In this document: in pieces, positions 10,490-22,084 of the stretch
Position numbering within the stretch: position 1 is the stretch's first letter
Layout of the letters: every line of letters starts with the position of its first letter
From: Daucus carota subsp. sativus
Taxonomy: Eukaryota > Streptophyta > Magnoliopsida > Apiales > Apiaceae
Direction of reading: 5' to 3'
Length of the DNA stretch: 64,000 bases
NCBI RefSeq assembly: GCF_001625215.2
Contig: NC_030389.2
Coordinates: forward strand, 30,803,454-30,867,453
Program-made: the position numbers and the translations under genes
Notes under the pieces: model-generated
Seen by the model: only the letters and a program-made list of their open reading frames with translations
Told to the model about the DNA's origin: nothing
Databases searched by the model: none

Positions 10490-12637
10490 ATGAATCCGAT
10501 AAAATTATTACGAAAAAACCTTTCTTGCCTCGTCATTAGCAAAAAGATTACAACTTTAAGTTCAATCTCAGCACCCCATCAAGTTTCTTTACAGGTTCTT
10601 GAAGCTGAACAAGCCCAGGCCCAAGCTTCACTTCATTCTATTTCTTTAGACCCCTTTTATGCAATGCTGTGTTCTTGCAAGAATAAACCTAGTATTCAAA
10701 GAGCCCACGCGTTTCTGATTGTTCATGGTGAAGTGGGTTCTTGTTTATATCAGAATAGATTGGTTAGGTTGTATGGAATGGTTGGTCAAGTTGAGAGCGC
10801 ACGTAAGGTGTTTGATGCAGTGCCTGACCCAGATCTTGGTACTTGTAAAGTGATGATTAGGTGGTATTTTATTAATGATTTGTATAGGGGTGTTATTGGG
10901 TTTTATGATTGTATGAGGGTGTGTGTGAGGGAGAGTGATAATGTTGTTTTCTCGATTGTGTTGAAGGCGTGTAGTGAGCTGCGGTATTTGGGGGTTGGGA
11001 AGAAGGTGCATTGTCATGTTGTGAAGGCGGGGAATCCGGATAGTTTTGTGTTGAATGGGCTGGTGGATGTGTATGCTAAGTGCGGGGAGGTGAGTTCGTC
11101 TCGTAGGGTGTTTGATGAGATTGTGGATAGGGATGTGATTTGTTGGACTTCGATGATTGTTGCGTATGTGCAAAATGGTTGTGCCGAGCAGGGGTTGAGT
11201 GTGTTTAATAGGATGAGAAGTGGGTTGGTTGAAGGGAATGTGTATACTTTTGGAAGTTTGGTAACGGCGTGTACGAAGATGGGAGCTTTGCACCAGGGAA
11301 AGTGGATTCATGGGTATATGGTTAAGTATGGAATTGTTCTTAATTCCTATTTGGTCACTGCTCTTGTTGACATGTACAGCAAATGCGGGTCCATCACCGA
11401 TGCTCATAGAATTTTCGATGAGTGTTGTATAATAGATCTCGTCTCGTGGACATCAATGATTGTCGGGTACACGCAACAAGGCTACCCTGAACAGGCACTG
11501 AAGTTGTTTACAGACAAGAAATGGAAAGGCATTTTACCTAATTCAGTAACCCTTGCTTCTGTAATTTCAGCCTGTAGGCAAGCCGACAATTCTAAATTTG
11601 GCAGATTGGTGCATGGTTTTGGGCTTAAGCTTGGTTTACAAGATGCAAATGTGTCAAGTGCTCTCGTGGGGATGTATGCAAAATGTGATATGATGGAAGA
11701 TGCAAATAATTTATTTCAGACAATTTCAGAAAAAGATGTGATTACCTGGAATTCAATTATGTCTGGTTATGCACAAAATGGATATGCTTATGAAGCTCTA
11801 AAACTGTTTCAGCATATGAGATTATTAAATTTGAGGCCAGATGCAGTCACACTAGTGACTGTCCTCTCAGTTTGTGCTTCTGTTGCTGCTCTTCACTTTG
11901 GCTATGCTCTTCATGCTCACTCCATTAAAGTAGGATTGTTGTCATGTAACAATGTCTATATTGGAACTGCACTATTAAGCTTTTACGCAAAATGTGGAGA
12001 TGCAGCATCTGCTCGTCACATATTTGATGGGATGGAAGAGAAAAATGAGTTTACTTGGAATGCTGTGATCGGTGGTTATGGAATGCAAGGAGACTGTAGT
12101 GTTTCTCTCACTCTTTTCGATGATATGCTGAAGGACAAAATGGAGCCCAATGATATCACGTTCACTACTATATTGTCTGCCTGTAGCCATGCAGGGATGG
12201 TTGACGAAGGGAAGAGGTATTTCAGTTTGATGTGCCAGAAATACAACTTTAGGCCCTCTTTGGAACATTATGCATGTATGGTTGATTTACTGTCTCGGGC
12301 TGGAAGGCTTGAAGAAGCCCAGGATTTCATTGAGAAAATGCCAATTCAACCTGATGTCACTGTTCTTGGAGCGTTTCTTCATGGGTGCAATCTCCATTCA
12401 GGGTATAACCTTGGAGAGTTGGCTTTAGGAAAATTGCTGGAGATGAATCCCAATGATGCTAGTTATTACGTGCTTATGTCACAATTATATGCTTCAGACG
12501 GAAAATGGAGTCAGGCCTATCAGGTAAGAGAGCTGATGAAGGCAAGGGAGTTGAACAAGTCCGCTGCTTTGAGCTTAGTAGATATGCAGAATCTTAAAAG
12601 TGAGCTTCCTCCTCTGAGATTAGCATCTCAAGCTTAA
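10490..12637 (+). CDS. PLS-class pentatricopeptide repeat protein (At2g03380-like)
   Basis: A single-exon gene of 715 residues. After a basic, Ser/Thr-containing N-terminus (residues 1-35, fitting a mitochondrial or plastid targeting peptide) come tandem PPR units from about residue 50 to 600. Typical motifs include LVDVYAKCGEVSSSRRVFDE, LVDMYSKCGS and LLSFYAKCGD. The C-terminus has the E region (IQPDVTVLGAFLHGC, then NDASYYVLMSQLYASDGKW) but no DYW deaminase domain. The family binds organellar RNA in a sequence-specific way, and PLS-E members usually take part in C-to-U editing. The sequence recalls Arabidopsis At2g03380, a predicted mitochondrial PPR protein. The first Met of the frame is used. 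Codons 100-280 are unusually G-rich, but the frame is intact. The exact RNA target is unknown. Confidence 0.93.
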   Translation: MNPIKLLRKNLSCLVISKKITTLSSISAPHQVSLQVLEAEQAQAQASLHSISLDPFYAMLCSCKNKPSIQRAHAFLIVHGEVGSCLYQNRLVRLYGMVGQVESARKVFDAVPDPDLGTCKVMIRWYFINDLYRGVIGFYDCMRVCVRESDNVVFSIVLKACSELRYLGVGKKVHCHVVKAGNPDSFVLNGLVDVYAKCGEVSSSRRVFDEIVDRDVICWTSMIVAYVQNGCAEQGLSVFNRMRSGLVEGNVYTFGSLVTACTKMGALHQGKWIHGYMVKYGIVLNSYLVTALVDMYSKCGSITDAHRIFDECCIIDLVSWTSMIVGYTQQGYPEQALKLFTDKKWKGILPNSVTLASVISACRQADNSKFGRLVHGFGLKLGLQDANVSSALVGMYAKCDMMEDANNLFQTISEKDVITWNSIMSGYAQNGYAYEALKLFQHMRLLNLRPDAVTLVTVLSVCASVAALHFGYALHAHSIKVGLLSCNNVYIGTALLSFYAKCGDAASARHIFDGMEEKNEFTWNAVIGGYGMQGDCSVSLTLFDDMLKDKMEPNDITFTTILSACSHAGMVDEGKRYFSLMCQKYNFRPSLEHYACMVDLLSRAGRLEEAQDFIEKMPIQPDVTVLGAFLHGCNLHSGYNLGELALGKLLEMNPNDASYYVLMSQLYASDGKWSQAYQVRELMKARELNKSAALSLVDMQNLKSELPPLRLASQA

Positions 12638-14104
12638 ATCAATTCTTGTCAGTACACAAGATATCTCTCTATATTATAAATCCTCCTGCGTTTTTCCCTG
12701 TTAAAAGTCAGTTTTGTCCCTCTACATTTTCACTAATTTCTTTATACGGCCACTCATTGCCACGTGCACCTCTCCCAACCACGTAAACCCCAGCGTTGTC
12801 TTACACCACTGACCACCCTCCATTCTTATCTTTTTCAAATTTTCAAACCACCGTTCAAATTCTCTCTCTGTGCGCTGTTTGCCCCTTTTTTTAGGATTTC
12901 AGGCTCCGGTTCACCGCTGTGAAATCAATTTTCCGATTAAATCTATCTCTCCACCAGAGCTGGTAATCTCTCTACCCTCTCTCCGTTTCTTAATTCGATT
13001 TACTTTAACTACGCTTAATTAGGGTGTTATAACTGCTTTTTATTGTCTGATGTAGTGCTCTTTTGATCTGATTTGTGCTTTTTTTTATTAGTCGAGGTGG
13101 TAATTATAGTTATATTACGTGTTTTTTGATGAATATAATCAAAAGGTTGTGTTAAAATTGATCGATTGTTTTTCAGTGGTTTGAATCGTGTAGTTAGTTC
13201 GGTGATCTGTTTTGTTTGTTTGTTGGATTTAGCTATTTGACTGACGATTCTCTCTGTTGTGTGGCCCTTTTTCTAGGGTTTCAAGGGCTGCTTCGCCTTA
13301 AACCTTTTATAACTACACTTTCAAGTCTTGAAAAACCCTAGATCTTAACTGCCTCTCTCAGTATCTCCTTAAGCCTCCAGCTCCAGTAAGTACATCTCCT
13401 CTCACTTATTGATTCAATTTGTTCTGTGTGTATATATGTTTGTGTTCAATTGATTTAATTATATTTTGTTCTGCAAATTTATCTGTGTTCAATTGATTTA
13501 ATTATATTTTGTTCAGCAAATTTATCTGTGTTCAATTGATTTAATTATATTTTGTTCTGCAAATTTATGTTTATGTAGCTTGAATGTGTTACAATTTACT
13601 GTTATTAATTTGTTTAATTAGCATGGAATTGCCCAGATATAGAGTTGAATTGCTTTCATATTGGGATTCAGTTGGTTACTTTTTCCAGTGTTTATCATCT
13701 ATGGCTATCATTTGTTTTTCAATACAGATGATAATGAGGAAAAGCATCAAAAACTACATTGCTGCTTTCCAGGTTGTAGTAATGGAGCCACAATAAGTGA
13801 TAAGTGGAGGGATCCTTCAAGGCAAGTTTTTTTATATATTGTAATGCATCTCATTATTAGTCTGATGATAGCAACCCTTTTTTAAACTATCAATTGAAAT
13901 ATTAGCTTATAGCCAGCAAACAATGCTGATCCATGGTTTTACCTGAAGTGTCTGTTTTTTTATTTTTGGTTATAGACTTGCAGACATATAAATCATGACA
14001 ATATCTTTGTAAATGGTGCTCTACGCCCTTTGGTTTCAAAATCCATTCTAATTTGCAAGTGACATTATTGCATTAAGCAGTTCCTAGCTGCAGGATCAGT
14101 AGAT
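12638..14104. other. Region between PPR gene and ABCG fragments; unrecognised short frames
   Basis: 12830-13400 looks like 5' leader or promoter sequence: CT-rich runs and two TAGGGTTT/AAACCCTA-type motifs. Short frames at 13584-13796 and 13661-13885 were not recognised, and their overlap in different frames argues against both being real. A remnant first exon of a decayed gene is possible; nothing decides it. Confidence 0.35.
13441..13569 (+). repeat. Three 43-bp tandem repeats
   Basis: TGTGTTCAATTGATTTAATT starts at 13441, 13484 and 13527. The three copies are almost identical (CTGC against CAGC in the second), so the expansion is recent. Confidence 0.9.
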
Positions 14105-14250
14105 CAATTCAATGGGTTCTATGTACGCCACCATTATGTTCCTTGGAGTACAGAATGCCACAACAGTGCAGCCGGTTGTCACTATTGAAAGAAGCGTCTT
14201 CTACTGGAAAAGAGCAGCTGGGATTCAGCTCTTCTATATGATGTTGTACA
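14105..14250 (+). pseudogene. ABCG/PDR transporter fragment, copy A
   Basis: The translation gives FNSMGSMYATIMFLGVQNAT, followed by VQPVVTIERSVFYWKRAAG. This is the conserved second transmembrane-domain region of plant pleiotropic-drug-resistance (ABCG full-size) transporters (family pattern NAMGSMYAAVLFLGVQNAT..VQPVVAIERTVFYRERAAGM). The next residues are scrambled (IQLFYMMLY for the expected YSALPYA) and no nucleotide-binding domain is present. A second copy of the same exon occurs 1.5 kb downstream. A dead gene fragment. Confidence 0.75.
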
Positions 14251-15053
14251 GGTTAGTAAAACTAAAAACTGTATAAAATGCAATAAGATATTTCTGCCTG
14301 TTTTTTCTGTATGTTATAAAGTTCATTTATTGTTTTAGAACTAGAATATGTTTTCTATTTATTATTATTTGGTTGCTCTGTGTGCTTTATGTTTTACTAG
14401 AATTATCCGTCTCCTTTTTATTCTTTGCCAGAAGTTTAAATAGTTTAAAGTTTTAAGCATTACCATGCATGACTAGGAAGTTTGAATGATATAATTTCAG
14501 AGCAGTTCATGTAATGCACTCGATGATGATGGATGTAGAGGCAGGGTGAACACGCCTGCAGTGTCTCCAAGTAATTGATAGGTAGAAATTCTTTTGCCTG
14601 GAAATACTCTTCTGTGCCATTTTTTAGAAGACTGAGGATCCTCCACTGTCCTGTTTCTTTCTTGCTAGAATTAGAATTTTATTTTCATATTGTGCAGGGG
14701 ACTTCACATTACATTACATTACTGAGGATTATAGAGCTTGAGGTGGCAGGGAAATGAAGTTTCTGGTGTATCTTCTGGCAAGTTGATTCATTTTATCATA
14801 GATATTATATCAAATATATGGTGCTAGACTGCTGGCATTGCCTCAGTAGCTCCTTTTGTTTGTCAGGATATAAAATTCATATATTAATTTACTTTGTAGG
14901 CATTGAAAAACTAATTTCACAGTTTTCTAATATACTCATTTATGTATGAAATTGTAAGCTGAGAATAAATGTTAGTAGTCAGAACTTGGATGTTAGATCC
15001 ACCAACATACTTCTGGATCGTAAGTGGAATCCAGAAGTATCGGATTTTGGACT

Positions 15054-15776
15054 TGGATGTTGGATATAACTTCAGAACTGCGTGAAACAACAAATGGCGT
15101 CGACTTTGCTGAAGTGTGCAAGAACTCGGAACTATACAGGTAGAAAATCCAACCTCATGATTCAAATGTAGATGCTCTAGCATATACAAGTTAATGAGTT
15201 CAGTTAGTTAATATTGTTGGGGTGCATGATTCAGGAGAAACAAAGAACTTATAAAGGAAGCCAGCACAACTGTTCCAGGTTCTAAGGATTTGTACTTCCC
15301 AACTCAATACTCTCAGTCCTTCTCCACCCAATGTATGGCTTGCCTCTGGAAAAAAAATTGGTCATATTGGCGCAATCCTCCGTACAATACCGTGAGATTC
15401 CTGTTCACAGTGTTCATAGCATTATTGTTCGGAACAATATTTTGGAATGTAGGTTCAAGCAGGTGAGAAACTGCAGTTTGTGCATTGTTCTATTCAACGA
15501 TTTTAGTTCATAAGCATTTCCTGGCTGCTTATAAACCACTCTACATCAAGAAATATATATGCAGGATCAGTAGATCACTTCACTAAAATAGAGTCTGTTC
15601 TTTTTTTTTTTTTCAAAAATGTAGGAGGTAAACAAGACATTTTCAATTCAATGGGTTCTATGTATGCAGCCATTATGTTCCTTGGAGTACAGCCGGTTGT
15701 CGCTATTGAAAGAACCGTCTTCTATCTGGAAAGAGCAGATGGGATGTATTCAGTTCTTCCATATGCTGTTGGATAG
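15054..15776 (+). pseudogene. ABCG/PDR transporter fragment, copy B
   Basis: Three consecutive exons of a PDR transporter. Exon 1 (about 15054-15138) reads WMLDITSELRETTNGVDFAE, then VCKNSELYR. Exon 2 (15235-15462) includes GSKDLYFPTQYSQSF and NPPYNTVRFLFTVFIALLFG, and both its splice sites look usable. Exon 3 (about 15632-15776) repeats copy A's GSMYAAIMFLGVQ motif but lacks the five residues NATTV. The natural splice joint into exon 3 is out of frame, and the frame closes at a TAG where family members have Gln (PYAVG then stop). Both nucleotide-binding domains and most of the membrane segments are missing. A pseudogene, sharing an exon-level duplication with copy A. Confidence 0.75.
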
Positions 15777-15779
15777 GTT

Positions 15780-16595
15780 AGTAAAACGTATAAACTACAA
15801 TTAAATTTGAATGTAACTTCGCAATGATGAGATGCAATAACAATTATAAGTGCTGGATCCAAATGGAAGGCAATTGATCCAGTGGCCAACTGAAGAACTA
15901 GAAGGATTGGGAGGAGCAAACAGGCCCACCATTTGCAGGATATGTAGATGTGAACTATAGACTAAGTGTGGATCTATGAGATGATGATTTGTTATTAAAA
16001 GAGCAAGCTATGCAAGCACAAAGCTGATAGTGTGATAAAATGATATTTACACGCTTGGGAGCTCTTTAACAATGTAAAGTTAATTTTTACTAGAACCAGG
16101 AACTTACAAGTAAAGCTGTGTAATTTTATATTCTGACAATCGATGTGTGACTTTGAAGTCTAGGTAATGCATTGAATTTGACTGCAGGTCTTTTTATTTC
16201 AGCAAGACAGATTACACATCTATTTTTGTGTAATTTTGTGTACACAAGGTAGAAGATATATAATGCAGCATTAGTTCATCAACATTGCTTATAGTTCTTA
16301 TATAAAACCTATTAATGAGCCGAGAACTGTTAGTACTCTGAAGTATAGCTAAATGAGCACATCCTGCCTAGGATGGTTTAATGGCAATGTGTAACAATAT
16401 TATCGTATAATTTTTGTGTGGTTGTGAGGAAATACATATTTAAAATGTATGTGCTGTTTTCAAGTACATACTTATTAATTAAAGTTACACGAGTACGAAG
16501 AACTGTTAATACGTATGTAGGATAATATTTGATAATTTCAAGAAATGAAAATTTAAAATTAATTCAATTTTAGATTTATAGTATAATAAATTATA
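15780..16595. other. Intergenic, nothing recognised
   Basis: No frame resembling a known family and no repeat structure was seen. Confidence 0.4.
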
Positions 16596-16827
16596 CTCCG
16601 TCTGTTTTTTATTATTTCACGTTTTGGCTTTTGGCACATATCCTTAAGTCAATTGAACGGATAATGAAAATTATTTTTTTTATCGATTTCTTTTTGTGAA
16701 TTAAAATTTTGATTGTATAATTTTATAAAAACATAAAATTTTAAAAATAATATTTTTAACTACTCAGTCAAAACACTTGAAAATACGTGCCCCAAGTCAA
16801 ATGTAAAATATAAAATAACAGAGGGAG
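16596..16827. mobile_element. Stowaway-like MITE
   Basis: The left end is CTCCGTCTGTTTTTTATTAT and the right end ATAACAGAGGGAG; these are inverted and match the Tc1/mariner Stowaway consensus CTCCCTCCGTCC, with the left copy slightly shortened. TA dinucleotides (16594-16595 and 16828-16829) flank it as target duplication. 232 bp, non-coding. Confidence 0.7.
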
Positions 16828-16829
16828 TA

Positions 16830-17400
16830 CCAATTTAATCAAATTTTGGTCAAGTGACGGTAAAATTTCTTTATTCGTCACAGACTTATTTTTGTCTCTA
16901 AAAACTGGACAATTAATACCACTTTGCTCATGTTGATTAAACTAAAGTTTTTCGTTAATAATTGTTAATAAAAAAATGATTATCATTTTATTCTCTTAAA
17001 GTCCTAAATTTCTTCAAAATTAATATATAATTACAAGTATTTTAGTCTTATTCAATTTTTAACTACCTTTTTTTTTACAAATAAATTAACTATTTAAAAG
17101 TTCAATTTGAAAGTAAGTCATAGTCATGGTTCTTTACTACACAATAGAAATATATTGTCAAGTACGGATTACCTAAAAGAAATGTCAAGTAACGATTGTT
17201 AGCAAGAAGATGGGTATAAGATTTGGCAAAGTCGTCCGAAAATGAGAGAGGAGAGCCGAAAATAAAGAGATTAGTGTAGATGTATGTAAATAGGGAAAAT
17301 AAACATCGGTTTATATATATATTACATATAATTATATAAAGTTAAATATTAATATTAACACATTAAATCTGTAAAAAAAATAAAATTTCGAGAGAATAAT
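16830..17400. other. AT-rich intergenic stretch
   Basis: Very AT-rich with no gene seen. It leads into the Helitron-like end at 17401 and may belong to that element. Confidence 0.35.
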
Positions 17401-17433
17401 GCCTGCCCTTGCGAAGCGGGCAAGCATACTAGT
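17401..17433 (+). mobile_element. Helitron-like 3' terminus
   Basis: A GC-rich hairpin (TGCCC TTGCGAAGC GGGCA, with inner pairs) in AT-rich sequence is followed after six bases by CTAG and T (17429-17433). Same layout as the end at 10125 but a different hairpin, so a second family. No 5' end assigned. Confidence 0.45.
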
Positions 17434-17571
17434 TACAGTAACACCCCATAAGAGCTTGTATCATACTTCTGTACAAAATTTTCGATTGGTTATCATATCC
17501 ATACTTAGATACAACAATAACATTCCTTGGGTGCTTTTATTAGAATCTCTCTCCAGTACAGAGAATCTAGA

Positions 17572-18392
17572 TTAAGCTTCCAGTTTCCGATACAAATCGA
17601 GAACATCAAGATTCTTTTGAGCGGATATCCATTTTGGAATGTCTCCGTAGACTTGACACGATCTGAGAGAGAGTTGAGAGAGCATACACTTAGGAACTAA
17701 TTGGACAAGGCTATTCTAAATCAATCTGTTTCCTCCAAGATATAAATTCTTAAGACTTTCTGTGTCAAATAACTACAATGGGATTTCTCCAGAAAGCAAA
17801 TTATCTTCCAGGTGAAGTGTTTCTAATTTGCTCAAGTTTCGTATTGATGGTGGGATTACACCATTGAAACAGTTCTTTTGCAATGACAAAGTAGAAATGT
17901 TGAACAAGTTTCCAATTGCACTCGGGATATGCTTCTGTAAATGATTATTACCCAAATCCAAAATTTCCAACCCCTTCAAGTTTCCAATTGTATCTAAAAT
18001 ATGACTCAAAATTTGTTGTCATTGATAACAAATTGCCGCGACTTTGTCTGATTTCCAATCTGTATAGGGTCTAACATTGTTGAATCTATGTCAAGAACAT
18101 AATCGTTGTCAGGAGGAGGAAGTAGGGTAAGGCGTAAAGCTGTGATGTCATGCGAATGCAAACTACAAACAACTCTGTTCCATGTACAACAATCAGAACT
18201 GGATTTCCATGACTCCAAGCCAAAAAGGGTTGAGTCTGAGGTTTCATAGAATTCGATTAAGGAGGATTTGAAGTGGAGAAGGGATTGTTTCTGATGAGCA
18301 GGACAAGATAAGCATTGCATGAACATGAAGAGACAATGCACAAGAAGAAGTTTATAAATTAGGCTTAGTGGTTTGGCCATTGTTGTGTTCAA
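17572..18392 (-). pseudogene. LRR receptor-like protein gene, N-terminal remnant
   Basis: Reading from 18392, an apparent signal peptide (SLIYKLLLVHCLFMFMQCLS) is followed by an LRR N-terminal cap (HQKQSLLHFKSSL, then SWKSSSDCCTWNRVVC). The frame then stops at about 18006. A shifted frame continues with leucine-rich repeats (LKGLEILDLGNNHL, LSKLETLHLEDNLLSGEIP) and stops at about 17773. A further piece with SCQVYGDIPKWISAQKNLDV follows. Intact receptor-like proteins have 20 or more repeats, a membrane anchor and often roles in pathogen recognition or development. Here a frameshift, at least two nonsense codons and loss of everything after about five repeats show a dead gene. Confidence 0.8.
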
Positions 18393-18399
18393 CTAATTT

Positions 18400-18775
18400 T
18401 TGTACAGTGGAGTTAACGTTTTAAAGTAAATGGAATTGCTTTAACGTCCCTCGTTGGAGTTGCTCCTAACATATGACCTCAGATCACATCGTAGATAATC
18501 AAAATTATATATTTTTTCTGGTTTTTTCCTATGATTCTGAGTCCCTGGACAAGTTTAATATATTCAACAGCATCACGAAAGATAAAATAATAAATGAGAT
18601 GGTTAATTGTAAGTTTTATGAATTAAATGATATTAGGATGAATCAAATATTTCAAAACATTCATGAATCTTTTGATGATTGATTTATTATTTTTGAATAT
18701 GTTAGATCATAATTTATAACAGATAAGATAATCAACAAGTTCCCTTAGACTTGTCAGGATTGTCACTTGTGACAG
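18400..18775. other. Gap between RLP remnant and remorin gene
   Basis: Contains an AT-rich 69-codon frame (18473-18682) that I do not recognise and regard as chance. It probably includes the remorin 3' UTR. Confidence 0.35.
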
Positions 18776-20260
18776 TCAGAAGCAGAAGCATGAAGATGGA
18801 TATTTTCCTGTTGTTCGGATTTTGTATGCCTTCTCTTTCACCTGAACCTCTTCCTGTCGTCGATTCTCCTCTGCCTTGGTTCGTGCTCCACCCGCGATCT
18901 GATCTATCATCGCCACTTTGGTGCGGTAATGTTGCATGGCTTTAGCTCGTTTCTTCTCCAGTTCACTCTGCAGCAGTTTAAGTAGATTGTGAGCTTCTAA
19001 AATCAGTTCCCTTGTAAATTAACGAGAAAAGGTCCTAGATATCACAATTTGAGGTTGAAATGTCCTAAATATCACCTCGTGAAAATATAGTCGTGGATAC
19101 CACATCAAAACGTTAGGGTTTAAGGGATACTCAATATTCTATATGGACTTCACACGTCATCGTCTTACATTAGGGTTTATAGCGTTTGTAGGTGTTTTTG
19201 TGGGTTTGGGCTAAAAAAGATGGTAAACACGGTACGATATAGCGTTTCTGTTTTTTTCAAAAAAAAAAAATCTAAACGCTAAACGATGTATTGTTATAAA
19301 TTAATATTTGACATATTTTCCAGATGTAATATTTAAGACATTATTATTTGAAATTGTGGTGAAGGGGCCAACGCCCTCAAAGATTTTAAATCTCTACCTC
19401 TTTTTTATCCAGTTTGCGTTTGGCTGCTGTTTTCTCCTTACTCTCCCACTGCAGAATTGTCTCGTTCAACACTTCGTACCTGAAAATTTTGTAGTTACCA
19501 CCATAACAGCTATAGCGGAAAAATATAGAAAACTAAAGCACATTTTAAATCGAAATACCGTTCGGTGATTTTAGCCATTTCAGCCTTTTCCCATGCATCT
19601 GTTTCAGCACTCTGATACTCAGTCCTTAAAAATGTAGAATCGAGATTTCCAGTGCCACTATTGTACACGTTCTTATCTGCGAATGTTTGATTCTTATTTA
19701 TCCATAAATTAGAAACACCTGTTTTTTTAGGCTCTGAATTTTCAGATTCTACAGCAGCAATGCTATTAAATCGCTTGTTTGCAGTAGGACTTCTTCCGCT
19801 GGATGGCACTGTAGCTACGACGTTTTCTTGAATATTTACATTTGTGCCTGCATTGATCCGAATCTTCTTATCAACATTACCAAATACCATGCACACGAAA
19901 ATCCAAAAAAAAATGGGCATTTTCCAAAAATACCCAAGTTGTAGAAATTATTTTTAAAAATACGGTGCAACTTCATTTGCAACGTCCATAAATCAATTGT
20001 ATTGCAACCTCAGTTGCAACTTCCATCGTATTTTTGAAATAAATTTAAAAACATGGGTACTTTTACAAATTTCCCAAAATATTTCTACGTTACATGGACT
20101 TTTAATAAAATGTTGTACCTTCTGATCTGCTCCTGATGGTTGTCAATATTCGAGAGGCCGGATCATCCCTGTCTTGAGTGTCCATGCTCGAGTCTCGAAT
20201 AGTAATGGCATATACAGCTGCAGCAACAGCAGCAGGGTACTCAGCACTATCTGAGTACAT
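18776..20260 (-). CDS. Remorin family protein (four exons)
   Basis: Spliced model on the minus strand: 20260-20119, 19847-19559, 19479-19398, 18967-18776. It gives 705 nt and 234 residues, with GT-AG borders and phases that join cleanly. The N-terminal 125 residues are Ser/Asn/Thr-rich and probably disordered. The C-terminal half is the remorin C domain, a coiled coil: DAWEKAEMAKITERYEVLNE, then ILQWESKEKTAAKRKLDKKE, ELEKKRAKAMQHYRTKVAMI and EKAYKIRTTGKYPSSCFCF. Remorins are plant-specific proteins of plasma-membrane nanodomains and plasmodesmata; the tail cysteines C231 and C233 fit the palmitoylated C-terminal anchor of the family. There is no Pro-rich remorin-N domain. The start is the first Met after an in-frame stop. 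MITE-like sequence sits in intron 1. Confidence 0.88.
19915..20095. mobile_element. MITE-like element in remorin intron 1
   Basis: The left end, TGGGCATTTTCCAAAAATACCC, and the right end, ATGGGTACTTTTACAAATTTCCCA, are inverted repeats of the type seen in small Mutator-like elements. Internal words (GGTGCAACTTCATTTGCAAC and a rough complement) extend the foldback. A clean 9-bp target duplication was not found. Confidence 0.45.
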
Positions 20261-20667
20261 TGTCCAGGAAATTATCTGTGGACTGTAGAGGAATTTGGTA
20301 GGCTTATAGAGCTAGATGACAGAATATAAGTTGAAGTTAGAGTAGAAGACAGGGTGAAATATGCTTGATTTGCATGTGAGGCCATCCTAATTGCATTATG
20401 AAACAATGAAGGAGATTAAGGATTCTTTCTTTGGAATTATGCTTAGCTTTTTATTGTAATTGTCAGCTTTTAAGAATTATCTTTATGCATTCTTTTCTTC
20501 AGGTTATAATATGGTAAAAGCAAGTTTAAAAGTTGATGCATTTTCTTTCTTTGCCACCCAGAGAACTTAGCAACTTTCTAACTTACATGCATTGCATCAT
20601 AAGTCATAACTCTCCGTTTTTTAAACCCAATTTTCTGAAAAGTTTGTACTTATATGTATTATAAATG

Positions 20668-20870
20668 AGAAAATACTAGATACCCCAAAAACTTTTTTCA
20701 AAAGTTACTCAAATTTCACGTGTCATCTTTGATCTTTCTATTGGATATCGAGTCATTAAATAGACATGGACCCCTCTCAGTCAATCTTACCAATATAATC
20801 ATCCCAAATTGACACATCATCTATTTGGGAACATTTTTGGAAAAATAATTTGAGGTACCTAGCATTGCCC
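20668..20870. mobile_element. Mutator-type MITE with perfect 9-bp TSD
   Basis: The left end AATACTAGATACCCCAAAAA and the right end (TTTGAGGTACCTAGCATT) are inverted imperfect repeats of about 30 bp. The element is flanked on both sides by TTATAAATG (20659-20667 and 20871-20879), an exact 9-bp duplication diagnostic of Mutator-like transposition. 203 bp, non-coding, upstream of the remorin gene. Confidence 0.8.
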
Positions 20871-20879
20871 TTATAAATG

Positions 20880-22084
20880 TTATTTGTTATAGTATTTTTT
20901 TGGATCGAGTGAGAGTCGAATTCATAATAGTTATTTACATATTATAATTAAATATTATTCACATTGATTAGAGATCGATTCTTTAATGAGTTAATTTTGA
21001 TTCTTAACATAAATCGTAAAAAGCACATTACCGATTTTACATAAAGTGAAATTTCTGAATATGTTTATGATGTGTTTTGATAATTTGTTTTATTTTAAAA
21101 AATATTTAAATTAATATCATAATAAAAATCAAGAATCAGTTTTAAAATTTTTACACAGCCCTGAATTAGTTTGCCCTTTCCCTGTTTGCAGGCCACCTTT
21201 GATTTTATCGGCCTCCCCCGAATCCTTATGCTACCTCCTCTGCTAATTAAGTCCATTTCTGACAGAATGAATAATATTTTAAGTTTTTTTTTTTTGAAAC
21301 TAATATTTTAAGTTTTTTTTTATTTTTCTTTAGTTTACGATAAAGATTTTACTTACCATCAAAAAGACAAAAACTGGTAAAATCATGAGAATCTGTGGTC
21401 CCATGTTTAGGAGGTAGTGCCCTGTTTGGTAAAGGCCCACCTTGATGTATCCAACCTACAAAACGACATCGTTATGTAGATTTTATAACAGAAAGTAGCC
21501 TTTCGCCACTTCGAAAGTGTAGCTTCCAAACATCACATGCCCATTCTTGTTGATTTTTCCAGCCTAACTCTTTGCATCATTAGTTACTTTTATTTATGTA
21601 TTTTTATAGATTCAATTTTCAATTCTAATATTTAATCGTTGATGAACAACAAATGTAAATATGTAATGCTATCACCAATTTTTGGCGGACAATTTTTAAT
21701 ATCTTGAAAAGAGAGTTATTCGACTTTAACTCATAAAAATATATCAAATTTACTTGAAACCCCAGTCCCCAAATTCGAGTTATTCACATTTTAAATTTTC
21801 AATTTCAAATTAAAATCTATCATTTTATCATTCAACTCAACTCGAGATCTGATAACTCAGGATTAACCCATTACTTAGGCTATTCAATCGCGCTCGACTT
21901 AAATGTACCGAATTCTTCTATGTCATCGATGCACGTTTTTTTATTACCATAACCGAACACCAAGATATTTATTTCTCCAACTAAGAAAGCGCACTATTTG
22001 CAGCAGAAGTAGATAAGAAGAAGACAAGCCACCCTCTAAGCTCTTTCTCATCCCCATACTCATAATCATCATCTCAAACACTTC
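20880..22084. other. Spacer between remorin and PHS1; PHS1 promoter
   Basis: Non-coding between two divergently transcribed genes (remorin leftward, PHS1 rightward), so it should contain both promoters. A short direct repeat (TAATATTTTAAGTTTTTTTTT) occurs at about 21270-21320. No convincing TATA box could be assigned. Confidence 0.4.

Noticed and set aside
10745..11407. 220-codon minus-strand frame
   Set aside because: Antisense to the PPR gene in a G-rich part; no family resemblance.
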